This document shows positions 1-8,294 of a stretch of DNA of 64,000 bases, piece after piece. The DNA is from Geobacteraceae bacterium (GTDB lineage Bacteria > Desulfobacterota > Desulfuromonadia > Geobacterales > Pseudopelobacteraceae). Below the pieces are notes generated by a model. It did not search any database. It was not told the DNA's origin and saw only the letters and a list, made by a program, of their open reading frames with translations. Numbering within the stretch: position 1 is the first letter of the stretch; each line of letters starts with the position of its first letter. A program made the position numbers and the translations under genes. Where the stretch lies: NCBI GenBank assembly GCA_013336525.1, contig JAAXTM010000004.1, forward strand, positions 1 through 64,000, read 5' to 3'.

Positions 1-28
1 GGAACTGATCGACGAACTTCATCTTTAG
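1..28 (+). CDS. 3' end of an unidentified upstream gene
   Basis: The first bases read as a short open frame ending in TAG at 26-28, with last residues ELIDELHL. The stop sits just before the strong ribosome binding site of the ActP-like gene, so it may be the end of a cotranscribed gene. In many bacteria an actP homologue follows a small DUF485 membrane protein, which would fit, but eight codons cannot identify it. The frame assignment itself is an inference. Confidence 0.3.
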
Positions 29-44
29 AAAAGGAGGATACGAC

Positions 45-2036
45 ATGACTTTTAAAAATATTATCATCGCCGCAACATTAACCCTCTCAATTGCCGCAGC
101 CGCCTTTGCTGAAGAGCCGAAGAAAGCGCCGGCAGCTCCTGGTGCAACTCCCGCTGTAACCGCTCCGGCAGCTACTGCCCCGGCCGCACCTGGTGCTCCT
201 GTCATCGCTGCACCTGGCGCCGCTACTCCGGCACCTGCTGCTGCACCGCCACTGACCAAGAAAAGAGAGCTGAAAGCCAATAAATTCATCACCCTCTCCA
301 TGTTCGCCGTCATCATCGGCATCACCCTCGGCGTTGTTATCTGGGCTGCCAGTCAGACCAAGACCGCTGCCGACTTCTACGCTGCCGGTGGTGGTATCAC
401 CGGAACTCAGAACGGTTGGGCAATCGCCGGTGACTATATGTCGGCTGCGTCGTTTCTGGGTATTTCCGGCCTTATCTCATTGTACGGCTATGATGGTTTC
501 ATGTACTCCGTCGGCTGGCTGGTTGCGTACATCACCGTTCTCCTGATTGTAGCCGAGCCGTGCCGTAACGCCGGTAAGTACACCCTGGGGGATATTCTCT
601 CCTTCCGTACCGATCCTAAACCGGTTCGCGCCGTAGCCGCTATCTCGACCGTAGCTGTTTCCACCTTCTACCTGACCGCCCAGATGGTCGGTGCAGGCAA
701 GCTGATGGCTCTCCTCGTTGGTGTACCTTACAAAACCGCCATCATCGGCGTTGGTATCCTGATGGTAGGTTACGTCGTCTTTGGCGGCATGACCGCCACA
801 ACCTGGGTACAGATCATCAAGGCCGGCCTCCTTATGTCAGGCGCCGCACTGCTTTCGATCCTGGTTCTGGCCAAAGCCGGCTTCAACCCGATCTACTTCT
901 TTGAAACCATTGTCAACAACCCTGACATTCAGGACCATGTGTCCAAGCTTGTTTTGAAAGACGGGATCGTACTTAACGGTATTGATGCCGGTCAGCGTTT
1001 CCTTGAGCCTGGCCTGTTCCTGAAATCGCCACTCGACCAGATCTCCCTCGGTATGGCTCTTGTTCTGGGTACTGCCGGTATGCCGCACATCCTGATGCGT
1101 TTCTTCACTGTTCCTACCGCACAGGCTGCACGTAAATCAGTTATCATCGCCATGTTCATCATCGGCGGTTTCTACGTCCTGACAACCCTGCTCGGTTTCG
1201 GCGCTGCCGTTAACCTGACACCACAGGGGATCATCTCGGTTGACCCGGGCGGCAACATGGCTACCCTGATGCTGGCTCAGCAGCTGGGTGCTGATATCGC
1301 ACCGATCATGGGTGATATTTTCCTGGCGTTCCTCTGTTCAGTTGCTTTTGCTACCATTCTGGCCGTTGTTTCCGGTCTGGTTCTGGCTGCATCCGCCGCT
1401 ATCGCTCACGATATCTGGGTTAACGTCGTCAAGGACGGCCATGCCGACCAGCATGAGCAGGTTATGGCTGCCCGTATCACTTCACTGGTAGTCGGTGTTG
1501 TCGGTATTATCATCGGCCTGATGGCTGAAAAAGCCAACGTTGCCCATCTGGTTGCTCTGGCCTTCGCCGTTGCTTCTTCCGGCAACCTGCCGGTTGTTGT
1601 GTTGTCACTGTTCTGGCGCAAGTTCAACACCGCCGGTGTTATCTCCGGTCTGGTTGTTGGTACAATTGCTTCTATCGGCCTGGTTATGGTTTCCCCTAAC
1701 ATGACTTATCCGAAGATTGTTGCAAAGGGTGCCGAGAAGATCATCGTCGCTATGGAGAAGAAGCAGGCCTCTGGTCAGGTACTGACAGAGAAAGATATCA
1801 AAGCTGTTGAGAAAGCACAGAAAGATGTACTTGGCAAAGACGGCAAATCCATGATGGGTCTGAGTGAGCCGCTCTTCAAACTCAAAAACCCGGGCATCCT
1901 TTCTATTCCGATCGGCTTCATTGCCGCGATACTGGGCACACTCCTGTTCCCCAACCGTCGTGCTGAAGAGATGTTTGACGAGGTTTATGTCCGTCAGAAT
2001 ACCGGTCTCGGCATGGCCAAGGCTATCGATCATTAA
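45..2036 (+). CDS. actP: ActP-like sodium:solute symporter, probable acetate permease
   Basis: 663 aa membrane transporter of the sodium:solute symporter (SSF) family, closest in appearance to acetate/monocarboxylate permease ActP. Acetate is the main electron donor of Geobacter-type organisms, so import of acetate across the inner membrane is the likely role. Residues 1-22 look like a cleavable signal peptide. Residues about 25-70 are an Ala/Pro-rich linker, and the first transporter helix starts near 82. The stretch with DFYAAGGGI and NGWAIAGDYMSAASFLG (about 110-140) is typical of ActP. A soluble Lys-rich segment sits at about 565-615 before the last helix. The start is fixed by AAGGAGG at 31-37, 7 nt before the ATG. 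The Ala/Pro linker between signal and core is unusual for ActP. Substrate is inferred from family; other monocarboxylates are possible. Confidence 0.9.
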   Translation: MTFKNIIIAATLTLSIAAAAFAEEPKKAPAAPGATPAVTAPAATAPAAPGAPVIAAPGAATPAPAAAPPLTKKRELKANKFITLSMFAVIIGITLGVVIWAASQTKTAADFYAAGGGITGTQNGWAIAGDYMSAASFLGISGLISLYGYDGFMYSVGWLVAYITVLLIVAEPCRNAGKYTLGDILSFRTDPKPVRAVAAISTVAVSTFYLTAQMVGAGKLMALLVGVPYKTAIIGVGILMVGYVVFGGMTATTWVQIIKAGLLMSGAALLSILVLAKAGFNPIYFFETIVNNPDIQDHVSKLVLKDGIVLNGIDAGQRFLEPGLFLKSPLDQISLGMALVLGTAGMPHILMRFFTVPTAQAARKSVIIAMFIIGGFYVLTTLLGFGAAVNLTPQGIISVDPGGNMATLMLAQQLGADIAPIMGDIFLAFLCSVAFATILAVVSGLVLAASAAIAHDIWVNVVKDGHADQHEQVMAARITSLVVGVVGIIIGLMAEKANVAHLVALAFAVASSGNLPVVVLSLFWRKFNTAGVISGLVVGTIASIGLVMVSPNMTYPKIVAKGAEKIIVAMEKKQASGQVLTEKDIKAVEKAQKDVLGKDGKSMMGLSEPLFKLKNPGILSIPIGFIAAILGTLLFPNRRAEEMFDEVYVRQNTGLGMAKAIDH

Positions 2037-2043
2037 TAAGTTA

Positions 2044-2079
2044 GAAACGGTTTTCTGCAAGAAGGCAGAAAACCGTTTC
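2044..2079 (+). repeat. Perfect 15-bp hairpin downstream of actP
   Basis: Bases 2044-2058 are the exact reverse complement of 2065-2079, with a 6-base loop. The hairpin begins 7 bp after the actP stop. No T-run follows, so it may stabilise the 3' end of the mRNA or help termination at the next hairpin (2141-2169) rather than terminate by itself. Confidence 0.6.
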
Positions 2080-2140
2080 GTTAACGCACTTATGCCGATT
2101 CTGGCATGATGCTTTAAATTTCTGTTGATTGTGTTACATT

Positions 2141-2169
2141 GGGGATGGCTTCGGCCATCCCCTTTTTTT
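2141..2169 (+). terminator. Rho-independent terminator
   Basis: A 9-bp perfect stem (2141-2149 with 2154-2162) closes a TTCG tetraloop and is followed directly by seven T residues. This is a textbook intrinsic terminator and separates actP from the DUF362 gene. Confidence 0.9.
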
Positions 2170-2210
2170 GTTCATTATGGACATAGACTTGAATTGAAAG
2201 AGGACCTTTC

Positions 2211-3356
2211 ATGGAAAAGGTTTCAATTGCCACTACTGATGGATATGAACTTATAAGCCTGAGAAAAGCTGTAATCAAGCTGCTTGAACCGATTGGCGGC
2301 ATATCGGCTTTTATCAGCAGCGGTGAGCGGGTTTTGCTTAAGCCGAACCTGTTATCCGCAAAAGAGCCGGACAAAGCGGTTACAACACATCCGGCCATAG
2401 TGCGGGTAGTAGCAGAGCTTGTAAGTGAAGCGGGAGGGATCGTACTGATAGGTGACAGCCCCGGCATAGGTGGTTTTTCGCGTGTTGCCGAGAAAAGCGG
2501 CATTTATGATGCGGCTCGTGACAGTGGTGCATCACTGATTGAATTCAAAGAGGGCGTAGATTTGCAAGGGAATGGTACATTCCGCTCCATCCGACTTGCC
2601 AGGGCATATTATGAGGCAGATAAGATAATCAACCTTCCCAAGCTGAAAACACATGAAATGATGACGATGACCTGTGCAGTCAAAAACCTGTTCGGGGCTG
2701 TGGTCGGAACAGAGAAAGCTGGGTGGCATCTTAAGGCCGGCCGTTCACAGCAACTGTTTGCCAGGCTGCTGCTTGAAATATATCTGCTTAAAAAACCGGT
2801 TTTGAATATTGTTGATGCAATCACAGCAATGGAGGGAAACGGCCCTGGGAGTGGAGATCCGATTAAGCTGGGACTTTTGATCGCAGGAGCAAATCCGGTA
2901 GCGGTTGACGTGACCGCAGGGAGGCTGGCAGGAATACCTGCCGAACTGTTACATATTGAGCTTGAAGCGATCAGCATGGGACTTCCGGGTGCAATAATGG
3001 GAGACATTATACTCTGTGGTACACCGATTGAATCTATTCCTAAAATCCGTTTTAAACTACCTGCCGGCCTGGATGTTCAATTCGGGCTGCCATCATTCCT
3101 TACAAAAGCGCTTAAAAGTCATCTAACCTCTTATCCGGCAGCAGATCATGAAGCCTGTGTCCTATGCGGTATTTGCCGGGATGCCTGCCCGCCGGGAGCG
3201 ATCACTATACAAAACAGCGCGCTGTCGGTTGACAATGCGCGCTGTATTCGTTGCTGGTGCTGTCGTGAACTCTGCCCACTTGACGCTATGCAGGTCAGGA
3301 GGGGGCTGTTACTCAGAACCCTTTTGCTGTTATCCAGAAATAAAAATGGTCTATGA
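2211..3356 (+). CDS. DUF362 family protein with C-terminal 2[4Fe-4S] ferredoxin domain
   Basis: 381 aa iron-sulfur protein. Residues about 1-290 match the DUF362 fold (KPNLL and GDSPGIGGFSR motifs near the N-terminus, NLPKLKTH and MTCAVKNLFG in the middle). Residues about 310-360 carry two ferredoxin motifs, CVLCGICRDACP and CIRCWCCRELCP, each able to bind a [4Fe-4S] cluster; the second has an extra cysteine. DUF362 proteins with ferredoxin tails are common in anaerobes; their reaction is not established, so I assign no function. There is no signal peptide, which suggests a cytoplasmic location. The reading frame ends by overlapping the stop of the convergent DksA-like gene (3351-3356). Confidence 0.85.
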   Translation: MEKVSIATTDGYELISLRKAVIKLLEPIGGISAFISSGERVLLKPNLLSAKEPDKAVTTHPAIVRVVAELVSEAGGIVLIGDSPGIGGFSRVAEKSGIYDAARDSGASLIEFKEGVDLQGNGTFRSIRLARAYYEADKIINLPKLKTHEMMTMTCAVKNLFGAVVGTEKAGWHLKAGRSQQLFARLLLEIYLLKKPVLNIVDAITAMEGNGPGSGDPIKLGLLIAGANPVAVDVTAGRLAGIPAELLHIELEAISMGLPGAIMGDIILCGTPIESIPKIRFKLPAGLDVQFGLPSFLTKALKSHLTSYPAADHEACVLCGICRDACPPGAITIQNSALSVDNARCIRCWCCRELCPLDAMQVRRGLLLRTLLLLSRNKNGL

Positions 3357-4076
3357 CTCTTCCTCTTCGCCGAGAGGGATTTCACGGTAGGCACGTTCCT
3401 CTTCAACACGTTTGGTTTGAGCCTGGAGCTTTTCAAGATCAGACTTGCATTTTACGCAATGGCGGGTGAAAGGCATAGCTTTAAGTCTGCCAAGAGGGAT
3501 GTCTTCATCACACTCTTCACAAATACCATATTCACCTTCATCAATACGTAGCAGTGATTCATCGATACTGTGTATCTTTTCACGTTCTCTGTCACCAAGT
3601 ATCAGGCCCAATTCCCGGTCGCGCTCAGAAGATGCCTGATCATATATATCACCACCCGGTTCGATTGCTGCGACCGCTTCAGTACCATTCTTGACAGATT
3701 TCCTGATCTCACGGAGAGTCTCTTCCTTCAACTTCTCAAGAATCAGCCTGATTTCCTGCCACTTTTGATCTTGAGGCTTGTCCGGCACCGATTGTGTAAC
3801 GGCATGCTTAACAACAGGTTCAACTGCAGCGTCTAGTTTTGGGGCAGTACTCTTTGCTACTTTTGGTGCAACATCCGTTTTAGGCTCTGGAATAGTCGGA
3901 GATTGCGGCTTTACTTTTGAATCAGCCTTCGCTGGTTTTAAATCTTTTGATGTCGATAGATCCTGCTGTGCGACGGTCGCACTCTTTGACTTGGCAACAC
4001 TCTTTTTCTCTGGTGCCGCTTCGGGTGATTTCACTTTCGGCGCGGACTCTTTTGTTACATTGTGTGTTTTCGCCAT
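3351..4076 (-). CDS. DksA/TraR-family regulator with long basic N-terminal tail
   Basis: About 241 aa from the ATG at 4076, preceded by a GGAG. The open frame extends 29 codons further upstream, but MAKTHNV has the better start context. Residues about 1-125 are a low-complexity Lys/Ala/Pro/Ser-rich tail. The last 115 residues are a DksA domain: a coiled coil (WQEIRLILEKLKEETL), a DIYDQA stretch matching the DxxDxA coiled-coil tip motif, and a four-cysteine zinc finger (CEEC and CVKC). DksA binds the RNA polymerase secondary channel and works with ppGpp. The tip acidic residues and zinc ligands are intact, so activity on polymerase is plausible. The tail roughly doubles the usual length of about 120-150 aa. 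Whether this is the main DksA or a paralogue cannot be told here. Confidence 0.88.
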   Translation of the reverse strand: MAKTHNVTKESAPKVKSPEAAPEKKSVAKSKSATVAQQDLSTSKDLKPAKADSKVKPQSPTIPEPKTDVAPKVAKSTAPKLDAAVEPVVKHAVTQSVPDKPQDQKWQEIRLILEKLKEETLREIRKSVKNGTEAVAAIEPGGDIYDQASSERDRELGLILGDREREKIHSIDESLLRIDEGEYGICEECDEDIPLGRLKAMPFTRHCVKCKSDLEKLQAQTKRVEEERAYREIPLGEEEES

Positions 4077-4269
4077 AATTTTATTATCTCCGCGTGCTGG
4101 ATAGTAGTTGTGTGACCTTAAAAAACGGCGGCAAAATATCACAGAAAACGAACTATTTGTCAAGCACTCTATTCCGGCTCTTTCTTACATAAATCATATA
4201 TACACAATGTAGATATTTCCGGGTAAGTATAACAAGATGGTTTATTCCACCAAGGGTTGAGGGTAAAAT

Positions 4270-4305
4270 ATAAAAAGACCACACCAGAAGGCCTCTGGTG
4301 TGGTC
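4270..4305 (-). terminator. Terminator of pal
   Basis: A perfect 12-bp stem (4277-4288 with 4294-4305) with a 5-base loop is followed, in the minus-strand direction, by a run of five T and then TATTTTA. It lies 24 bp past the pal stop codon. Confidence 0.85.
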
Positions 4306-4329
4306 AGATGTTTTGATATAAGTCCGTTA

Positions 4330-4914
4330 TTATTTAACTACAACAAACTCGGCACGCCTGTTTTTAGCCCAGGCCGCTTCATCATTACCATTGACTGCCG
4401 GCTTTTCTTTGCCATAGCTGATAATGGAGAGGTTTTCGGCCTTAACGCCAAGAGTTGTCAAATACTTCTGAACTGATTTGGCGCGATGCTCGCCCAGTGC
4501 CAGGTTGTATTCAGCGGAACCACGCTCGTCACAGTGACCTGCAATCTGGATTTTGGCGCCTGGCATAGACTTGAGAATTAGTTCAGCGTTTTTGGAGAGA
4601 ACATCACGAGCATCCTGACGGAGATCTGATTTGTCAAAATCAAAATAAACGGTTTCGAACCTGCTTACTGATTCGGCTGGCTGCTGGGCTACCGGAGTCG
4701 CCATCGGCACAGCAACCTCCTGTACCGGCTTTACCTCTTCAACCGGCTTGGCCTGCTCAATCGGTTTTGCCTGTTCAACCGGCTTGGCCTGTTCAACCGC
4801 AGCAACTGGAACAATGGCCTCTTCCTTTTTCACAGCTTCTTTGTTAGCACAACCACCGGCAAGTAAGGCAGCTATACTGATTCCTGTCAAAAATGCTACC
4901 ATGCTCTTCTTCAT
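4330..4914 (-). CDS. pal: Peptidoglycan-associated lipoprotein Pal
   Basis: 194 aa outer-membrane lipoprotein of the Tol-Pal system, which links outer membrane to peptidoglycan and aids constriction during division. A lipoprotein signal ends in ALLAGGC with the lipidated Cys at 22. Residues about 38-68 are a repeated VEQAKP-type spacer. The OmpA-like domain (about 85-194) contains the peptidoglycan-binding stretch GHCDERGSAEYNLALGEHRA and ends in NRRAEFVVVK, as in Pal. The gene follows tolB after 132 bp and has its own promoter-like sequence and terminator, so it can be expressed apart from tolQRAB. No cpoB/ybgF is visible next to it. Confidence 0.95.
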   Translation of the reverse strand: MKKSMVAFLTGISIAALLAGGCANKEAVKKEEAIVPVAAVEQAKPVEQAKPIEQAKPVEEVKPVQEVAVPMATPVAQQPAESVSRFETVYFDFDKSDLRQDARDVLSKNAELILKSMPGAKIQIAGHCDERGSAEYNLALGEHRAKSVQKYLTTLGVKAENLSIISYGKEKPAVNGNDEAAWAKNRRAEFVVVK

Positions 4915-4975
4915 ACTAAGCTCCTGTCCAGCATAAAATGAGGCAAAATGCCTTGAAAAATCGTTTCAATTAGTA

Positions 4976-5003
4976 ATTATACATAACGGTTTTGGCATTG
5001 CAA
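4976..5003 (-). promoter_or_regulatory. Sigma-70 type promoter of pal
   Basis: On the minus strand, TTGCAA (5003-4998) and a perfect TATAAT (4981-4976) are separated by 16 bp, about 60 bp upstream of the pal start codon. Confidence 0.65.
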
Positions 5004-5046
5004 CAGGTAATGAGAATATTCTGCGGCATAATTATTTACATCAAGA

Positions 5047-6327
5047 TCAATGTGCTGACCAGACTGGTTGGAAGTAACTCATTTTCCCTTGAGTAACCCT
5101 TGTCTGCCCGGACCCATCAGCTCGCATGACATATAAACCGTTTCCACTGTTCCGTTTCGAGCTGAAACATATAAATCGAGCATCTGCAGACCAGGATGGA
5201 TTTTCATTATTGCCATCATAAGTGAGTTGAGTATCAGAAGAGCCATCGGCAGCGACGGTGAAAATATTGAAGCCCCCATCGGTCATGCGCGAATAAGCGA
5301 TTTTATCACCCTTTGGTGACCAGCGCGGGTTGACATTATAGTTACCGTTGGTTGTCAGGCGCCTGACGTTGCTTCCATCAACATTCATAACAAATATTTG
5401 CGGTTTACCAAGACGATCTGATACAAAAGCAATTTGTTTGCCATTGGGCGACCAGGCGGGATAGAGATCAAGAGCCGGATTAATGGTCAAGCGGGTCGGG
5501 TGACTGCCGTCTTTGTCAAGAGTATAAATCTCTGCATCGCCATCCTTGCTGAGTGATAGAGCAATTTTGCTGCCGTCAGGTGACCAGATGCCGGTAATAT
5601 TAAGTCCTTTGCGATTAGAGAGGGCGACTTCTGCCGGATTGGACAGTGAGCGCCGATATAAATCCGGGTTACCGCGCTTGTATGACGTAAATATAATTTC
5701 GCGACCATCTGGAGAAAAATCCGGATTCAGGTTGATAGAGCCATTTTTAGTCAAGGGAAGCGGATTATTGCCATCCCAATCCATAACATATATTTCCTTA
5801 TTGCCGGTTTGCGCCGACACATAAGCGATTCTGGTAGTAAAAGCACCCTTTTCCCCGGTAATCACACGTAGAATTTCATCAGCAAACGAATGACTGAAAC
5901 GACGCATATCCTTGGCTGCTCCGAGATAACGCTTTGCGGTAAGCATCTTGCGATTGATGACATCGAAAAGGCGAAACTCGACCGTCAGCCGTTCGCCTTT
6001 AAGGCTATATTCACTCCGGACCAGCAAATCAAACCCGTCACTCAACCATGGTACAAAATCTACATCAACAAGTGATAAATTCCCCGTGACTGATTGTCGC
6101 GAACGACCTTCTGCCTTGACTACACCGGACATATTCATGTCAAAAGCAATTATGTCTGAAACCAGTTTGGCTGTTTCCAGATTAGCAGGTAAATCAAGCG
6201 GACGAGGGGAGTCTATAGCCAACCTCAGCTGACGATTACCTGGAGCCGTGACTTCAATATAATCTGGCTGGGCGCACAGAACGGCTGGCAACAAAATGAG
6301 GAGAAGAACAAACAACAGTATTTTCAT
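5047..6327 (-). CDS. tolB: Tol-Pal system beta-propeller protein TolB
   Basis: 426 aa from the ATG at 6327, matching the usual TolB length. The open frame extends 52 codons upstream, but that part runs into tolA, and only the start at 6327 gives a proper signal peptide (MKILLFVLLLILLPAVLCA, cleavage before QPDYIEV). Residues about 20-150 form the TolB N-terminal domain; about 160-426 carry the repeated propeller signature (NPDFSPDGREIIFTS, IWSPDGSKIALS, AWSPNGKQIAFVS, RWSPKGDKIAYS, SWSADARFICFSS). TolB is periplasmic and binds Pal and TolA. It begins 16 bp after tolA, consistent with cotranscription. Confidence 0.95.
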   Translation of the reverse strand: MKILLFVLLLILLPAVLCAQPDYIEVTAPGNRQLRLAIDSPRPLDLPANLETAKLVSDIIAFDMNMSGVVKAEGRSRQSVTGNLSLVDVDFVPWLSDGFDLLVRSEYSLKGERLTVEFRLFDVINRKMLTAKRYLGAAKDMRRFSHSFADEILRVITGEKGAFTTRIAYVSAQTGNKEIYVMDWDGNNPLPLTKNGSINLNPDFSPDGREIIFTSYKRGNPDLYRRSLSNPAEVALSNRKGLNITGIWSPDGSKIALSLSKDGDAEIYTLDKDGSHPTRLTINPALDLYPAWSPNGKQIAFVSDRLGKPQIFVMNVDGSNVRRLTTNGNYNVNPRWSPKGDKIAYSRMTDGGFNIFTVAADGSSDTQLTYDGNNENPSWSADARFICFSSKRNSGNGLYVMRADGSGQTRVTQGKMSYFQPVWSAH

Positions 6328-6343
6328 GGCACTACCATCTATT

Positions 6344-7114
6344 TTATCGTGACACACCGTTAGAGATCCCCTTCGGTTTGAAAAGAAAACCATTTTCAAA
6401 AACTGCATGATTCGGTGGTGCAGTAAACTTGTCGCTTGCCAGGTCGATCGCCCTCCGCACAGCCAGTTCAAAAGCCGCATCACCGCTGCTACGTTCGATC
6501 TTCATCCTCAGAAGTTTGCCGTCACCCGAAATAGTAAGCCGCACTGCCACTTCCGGGTTTCTGGTTGTGGAGTAGCTCGTCACTTTCAGAGCATCTTCAA
6601 GTCGTGACTTGACGAAATCCCCATAGCGACTGCCAGACTCGGTGCCGTCAGCTCCGGGCGCACCTGTTTTCGGGCTTCCGCCGGCTTTCACCTTGCTTCG
6701 CAGCTTTTCAAGAACGGCTTCTTCACGCCGGTTCTCGCTGTTCCTCTCGATTTTTGCCATCCTTTCGGCAAATGCGGATTCACTCTCTGCCGATTCTTGT
6801 GGAGCCGCTGGCTTTATGAACTTGGTGCCGACCTTTGGGGCGGGCCTTGACGGGGAAGGTTCCACCATTGGAGGGGCTTGTGCAGGAGTAGGTGCTGATT
6901 CGGCATCACCCGGCTTTTGTGCGGAACTGCCGGAAAGGGGATCAACAACAGGAAGGTTAACCACATCAACATAATATGTTTCCTGAATTGCCATTTGTGG
7001 CGAATATAGCTGGCCCCACCATACCCACAACAAAAAAACCGCCAGATGAATGACGGCCGAAGCTATGAAACTGACACCTATGCCGGTGTCAATTCTCGAC
7101 GGTTTGGAGTTCAT
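6344..7114 (-). CDS. tolA: TolA/TonB-type energy-transducing protein
   Basis: 256 aa inner-membrane protein spanning the periplasm. One N-terminal transmembrane helix (about 12-34) is followed by a Pro/Ala/Ser-rich and charged linker (about 55-150) and a C-terminal TonB_C/TolA domain (about 160-250; VAVRLTISGDGKLLRMKIERSSGD is typical of TonB-type C-termini). It couples TolQR proton-motive-force use to the outer membrane. It is shorter than E. coli TolA because the helical linker is reduced. Its start overlaps the tolR stop by one base (TAATG), so translation is likely coupled. Family placement between TolA and TonB is ambiguous by sequence; operon position decides for TolA. Confidence 0.9.
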   Translation of the reverse strand: MNSKPSRIDTGIGVSFIASAVIHLAVFLLWVWWGQLYSPQMAIQETYYVDVVNLPVVDPLSGSSAQKPGDAESAPTPAQAPPMVEPSPSRPAPKVGTKFIKPAAPQESAESESAFAERMAKIERNSENRREEAVLEKLRSKVKAGGSPKTGAPGADGTESGSRYGDFVKSRLEDALKVTSYSTTRNPEVAVRLTISGDGKLLRMKIERSSGDAAFELAVRRAIDLASDKFTAPPNHAVFENGFLFKPKGISNGVSR

Positions 7115-7527
7115 TACTTTGCAGCCGGTTCCGTCACCATGCCGAGGCGCTCTATGCCGGCCCCTTTGATGTCAGCCATGGTTCGTACAACCTCACCGTA
7201 CGGTACACCGGCGTCAGCCTTCAAAAACACCTCTTTTTTTGCCCTGGTAGAAACCATTGTTGAGAGACGCGTACGAAGTTCTCCAGCCGGAACTTCATCT
7301 TTGTCGATAAAAACCTTGTTGTTCTTGTCAACTGAGACAACGATTGATTCTTCGGCAGGAGTCATGGCCTTTGTCTCTGCTTTTGGAAGGTTGACCTGCA
7401 CCCCCTGCTGCATCATCGGGGCGGTCACCATAAAGATAACCAGCAGCACCAACATGACATCTACCAGCGGAGTGACGTTGATCTCAGCCATCACAGCACG
7501 ATTGTTGTTATGTCCTCCCATAGCCAT
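7114..7527 (-). CDS. tolR: TolR/ExbD family biopolymer transport protein
   Basis: 137 aa with a single N-terminal transmembrane helix (about 22-44). The stretch AEINVTPLVDVMLVLLVIFMV contains the conserved membrane Asp that takes part in proton-driven rotation with TolQ. The periplasmic part (about 45-137) has the ExbD/TolR fold. It lies between tolQ and tolA with 3-bp and overlapping junctions, so it is TolR rather than ExbD. Alternative starts (MAMGGH or MGGH) differ by two residues. Confidence 0.93.
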   Translation of the reverse strand: MAMGGHNNNRAVMAEINVTPLVDVMLVLLVIFMVTAPMMQQGVQVNLPKAETKAMTPAEESIVVSVDKNNKVFIDKDEVPAGELRTRLSTMVSTRAKKEVFLKADAGVPYGEVVRTMADIKGAGIERLGMVTEPAAK

Positions 7528-7530
7528 GGC

Positions 7531-8202
7531 CTATTTCCCCGCTATATTTCGCTGTACGATATTGAGAAATTCAGTGGTGAAGCTGTCCATTTCGTTAATT
7601 AGTACGCGAATTTTATGTTGGAAGTGGTTGTAAGCCATGACAGCCGGAATGGCAGCAACCAGGCCGATAGCAGTGGCGATAAGCGCCTCTGCAATGCCAG
7701 GAGCAACAACGGCCAGTGAAGCTGAACCGGTTTTGCCAATACCCTCAAAGGCGGTCATAATGCCCCATACGGTGCCGAACAGGCCAATAAAGGGTGATGT
7801 GGATCCGGTTGTAGCGAGGAATGTCAGATATTTTTCAAGCCGTGTTATCTCTGAGTTAGTTGCACGTCTCAAGGCACGTGAGACATTTTCGACTCCCCCC
7901 AAATCAGTACTGAGGGCGCTGCCGTCGCTTTTGCTGTCGGTCTCGACAACTTTTTTCAACTCGTTGTACCCCTCGTTAAATAAAACAGTCAGAGGAGAGT
8001 TGGCAAAACGGTCAACCTGAGATGCAATTGCATCAAACCGCTTTGATTTCCAGAAAAAATCCATAAAGCGTTCAGATTCGTTCTTTGCACGTTGGACCTG
8101 AAAAAATTTAAACAGGATGATGCCCCAGGAAACTACCGAGAATGAGAGCAGGAGCAACATGACAAGTTTAACAATAATACCGGCGCCGAGGATTATGGCC
8201 AC
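7531..8202 (-). CDS. tolQ: TolQ/ExbB family proton channel protein
   Basis: About 223 aa inner-membrane protein with three transmembrane helices (about 8-35, 128-150 and 160-190 in this numbering). The region GLFGTVWGIMTAFEGIG followed by PGIAEALIATAIGLVAAIPAVMAYN is the TolQ/ExbB signature. With TolR it forms the motor that drives TolA. I place the start at the GTG at 8202 because GGAGG lies 8-9 bases before it. A longer reading from the TTG at 8217 would contain that Shine-Dalgarno sequence inside the gene. It is the first gene of tolQRAB. Confidence 0.93.
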   Translation of the reverse strand: MAIILGAGIIVKLVMLLLLSFSVVSWGIILFKFFQVQRAKNESERFMDFFWKSKRFDAIASQVDRFANSPLTVLFNEGYNELKKVVETDSKSDGSALSTDLGGVENVSRALRRATNSEITRLEKYLTFLATTGSTSPFIGLFGTVWGIMTAFEGIGKTGSASLAVVAPGIAEALIATAIGLVAAIPAVMAYNHFQHKIRVLINEMDSFTTEFLNIVQRNIAGK

Positions 8203-8294
8203 GGAGAATACCTCCAAATGGGTTAGAAACCAGAAAAACGTAGTACTTTCAAACAGTCAAGTCAAGACAAAACAGATTCAACGGCTTCGGCTCT

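Noticed and set aside
2044-2079. Intrinsic terminator of actP
   Set aside because: The stem is perfect but has no T-run; the true terminator is the hairpin at 2141-2169. It is kept only as a hairpin.
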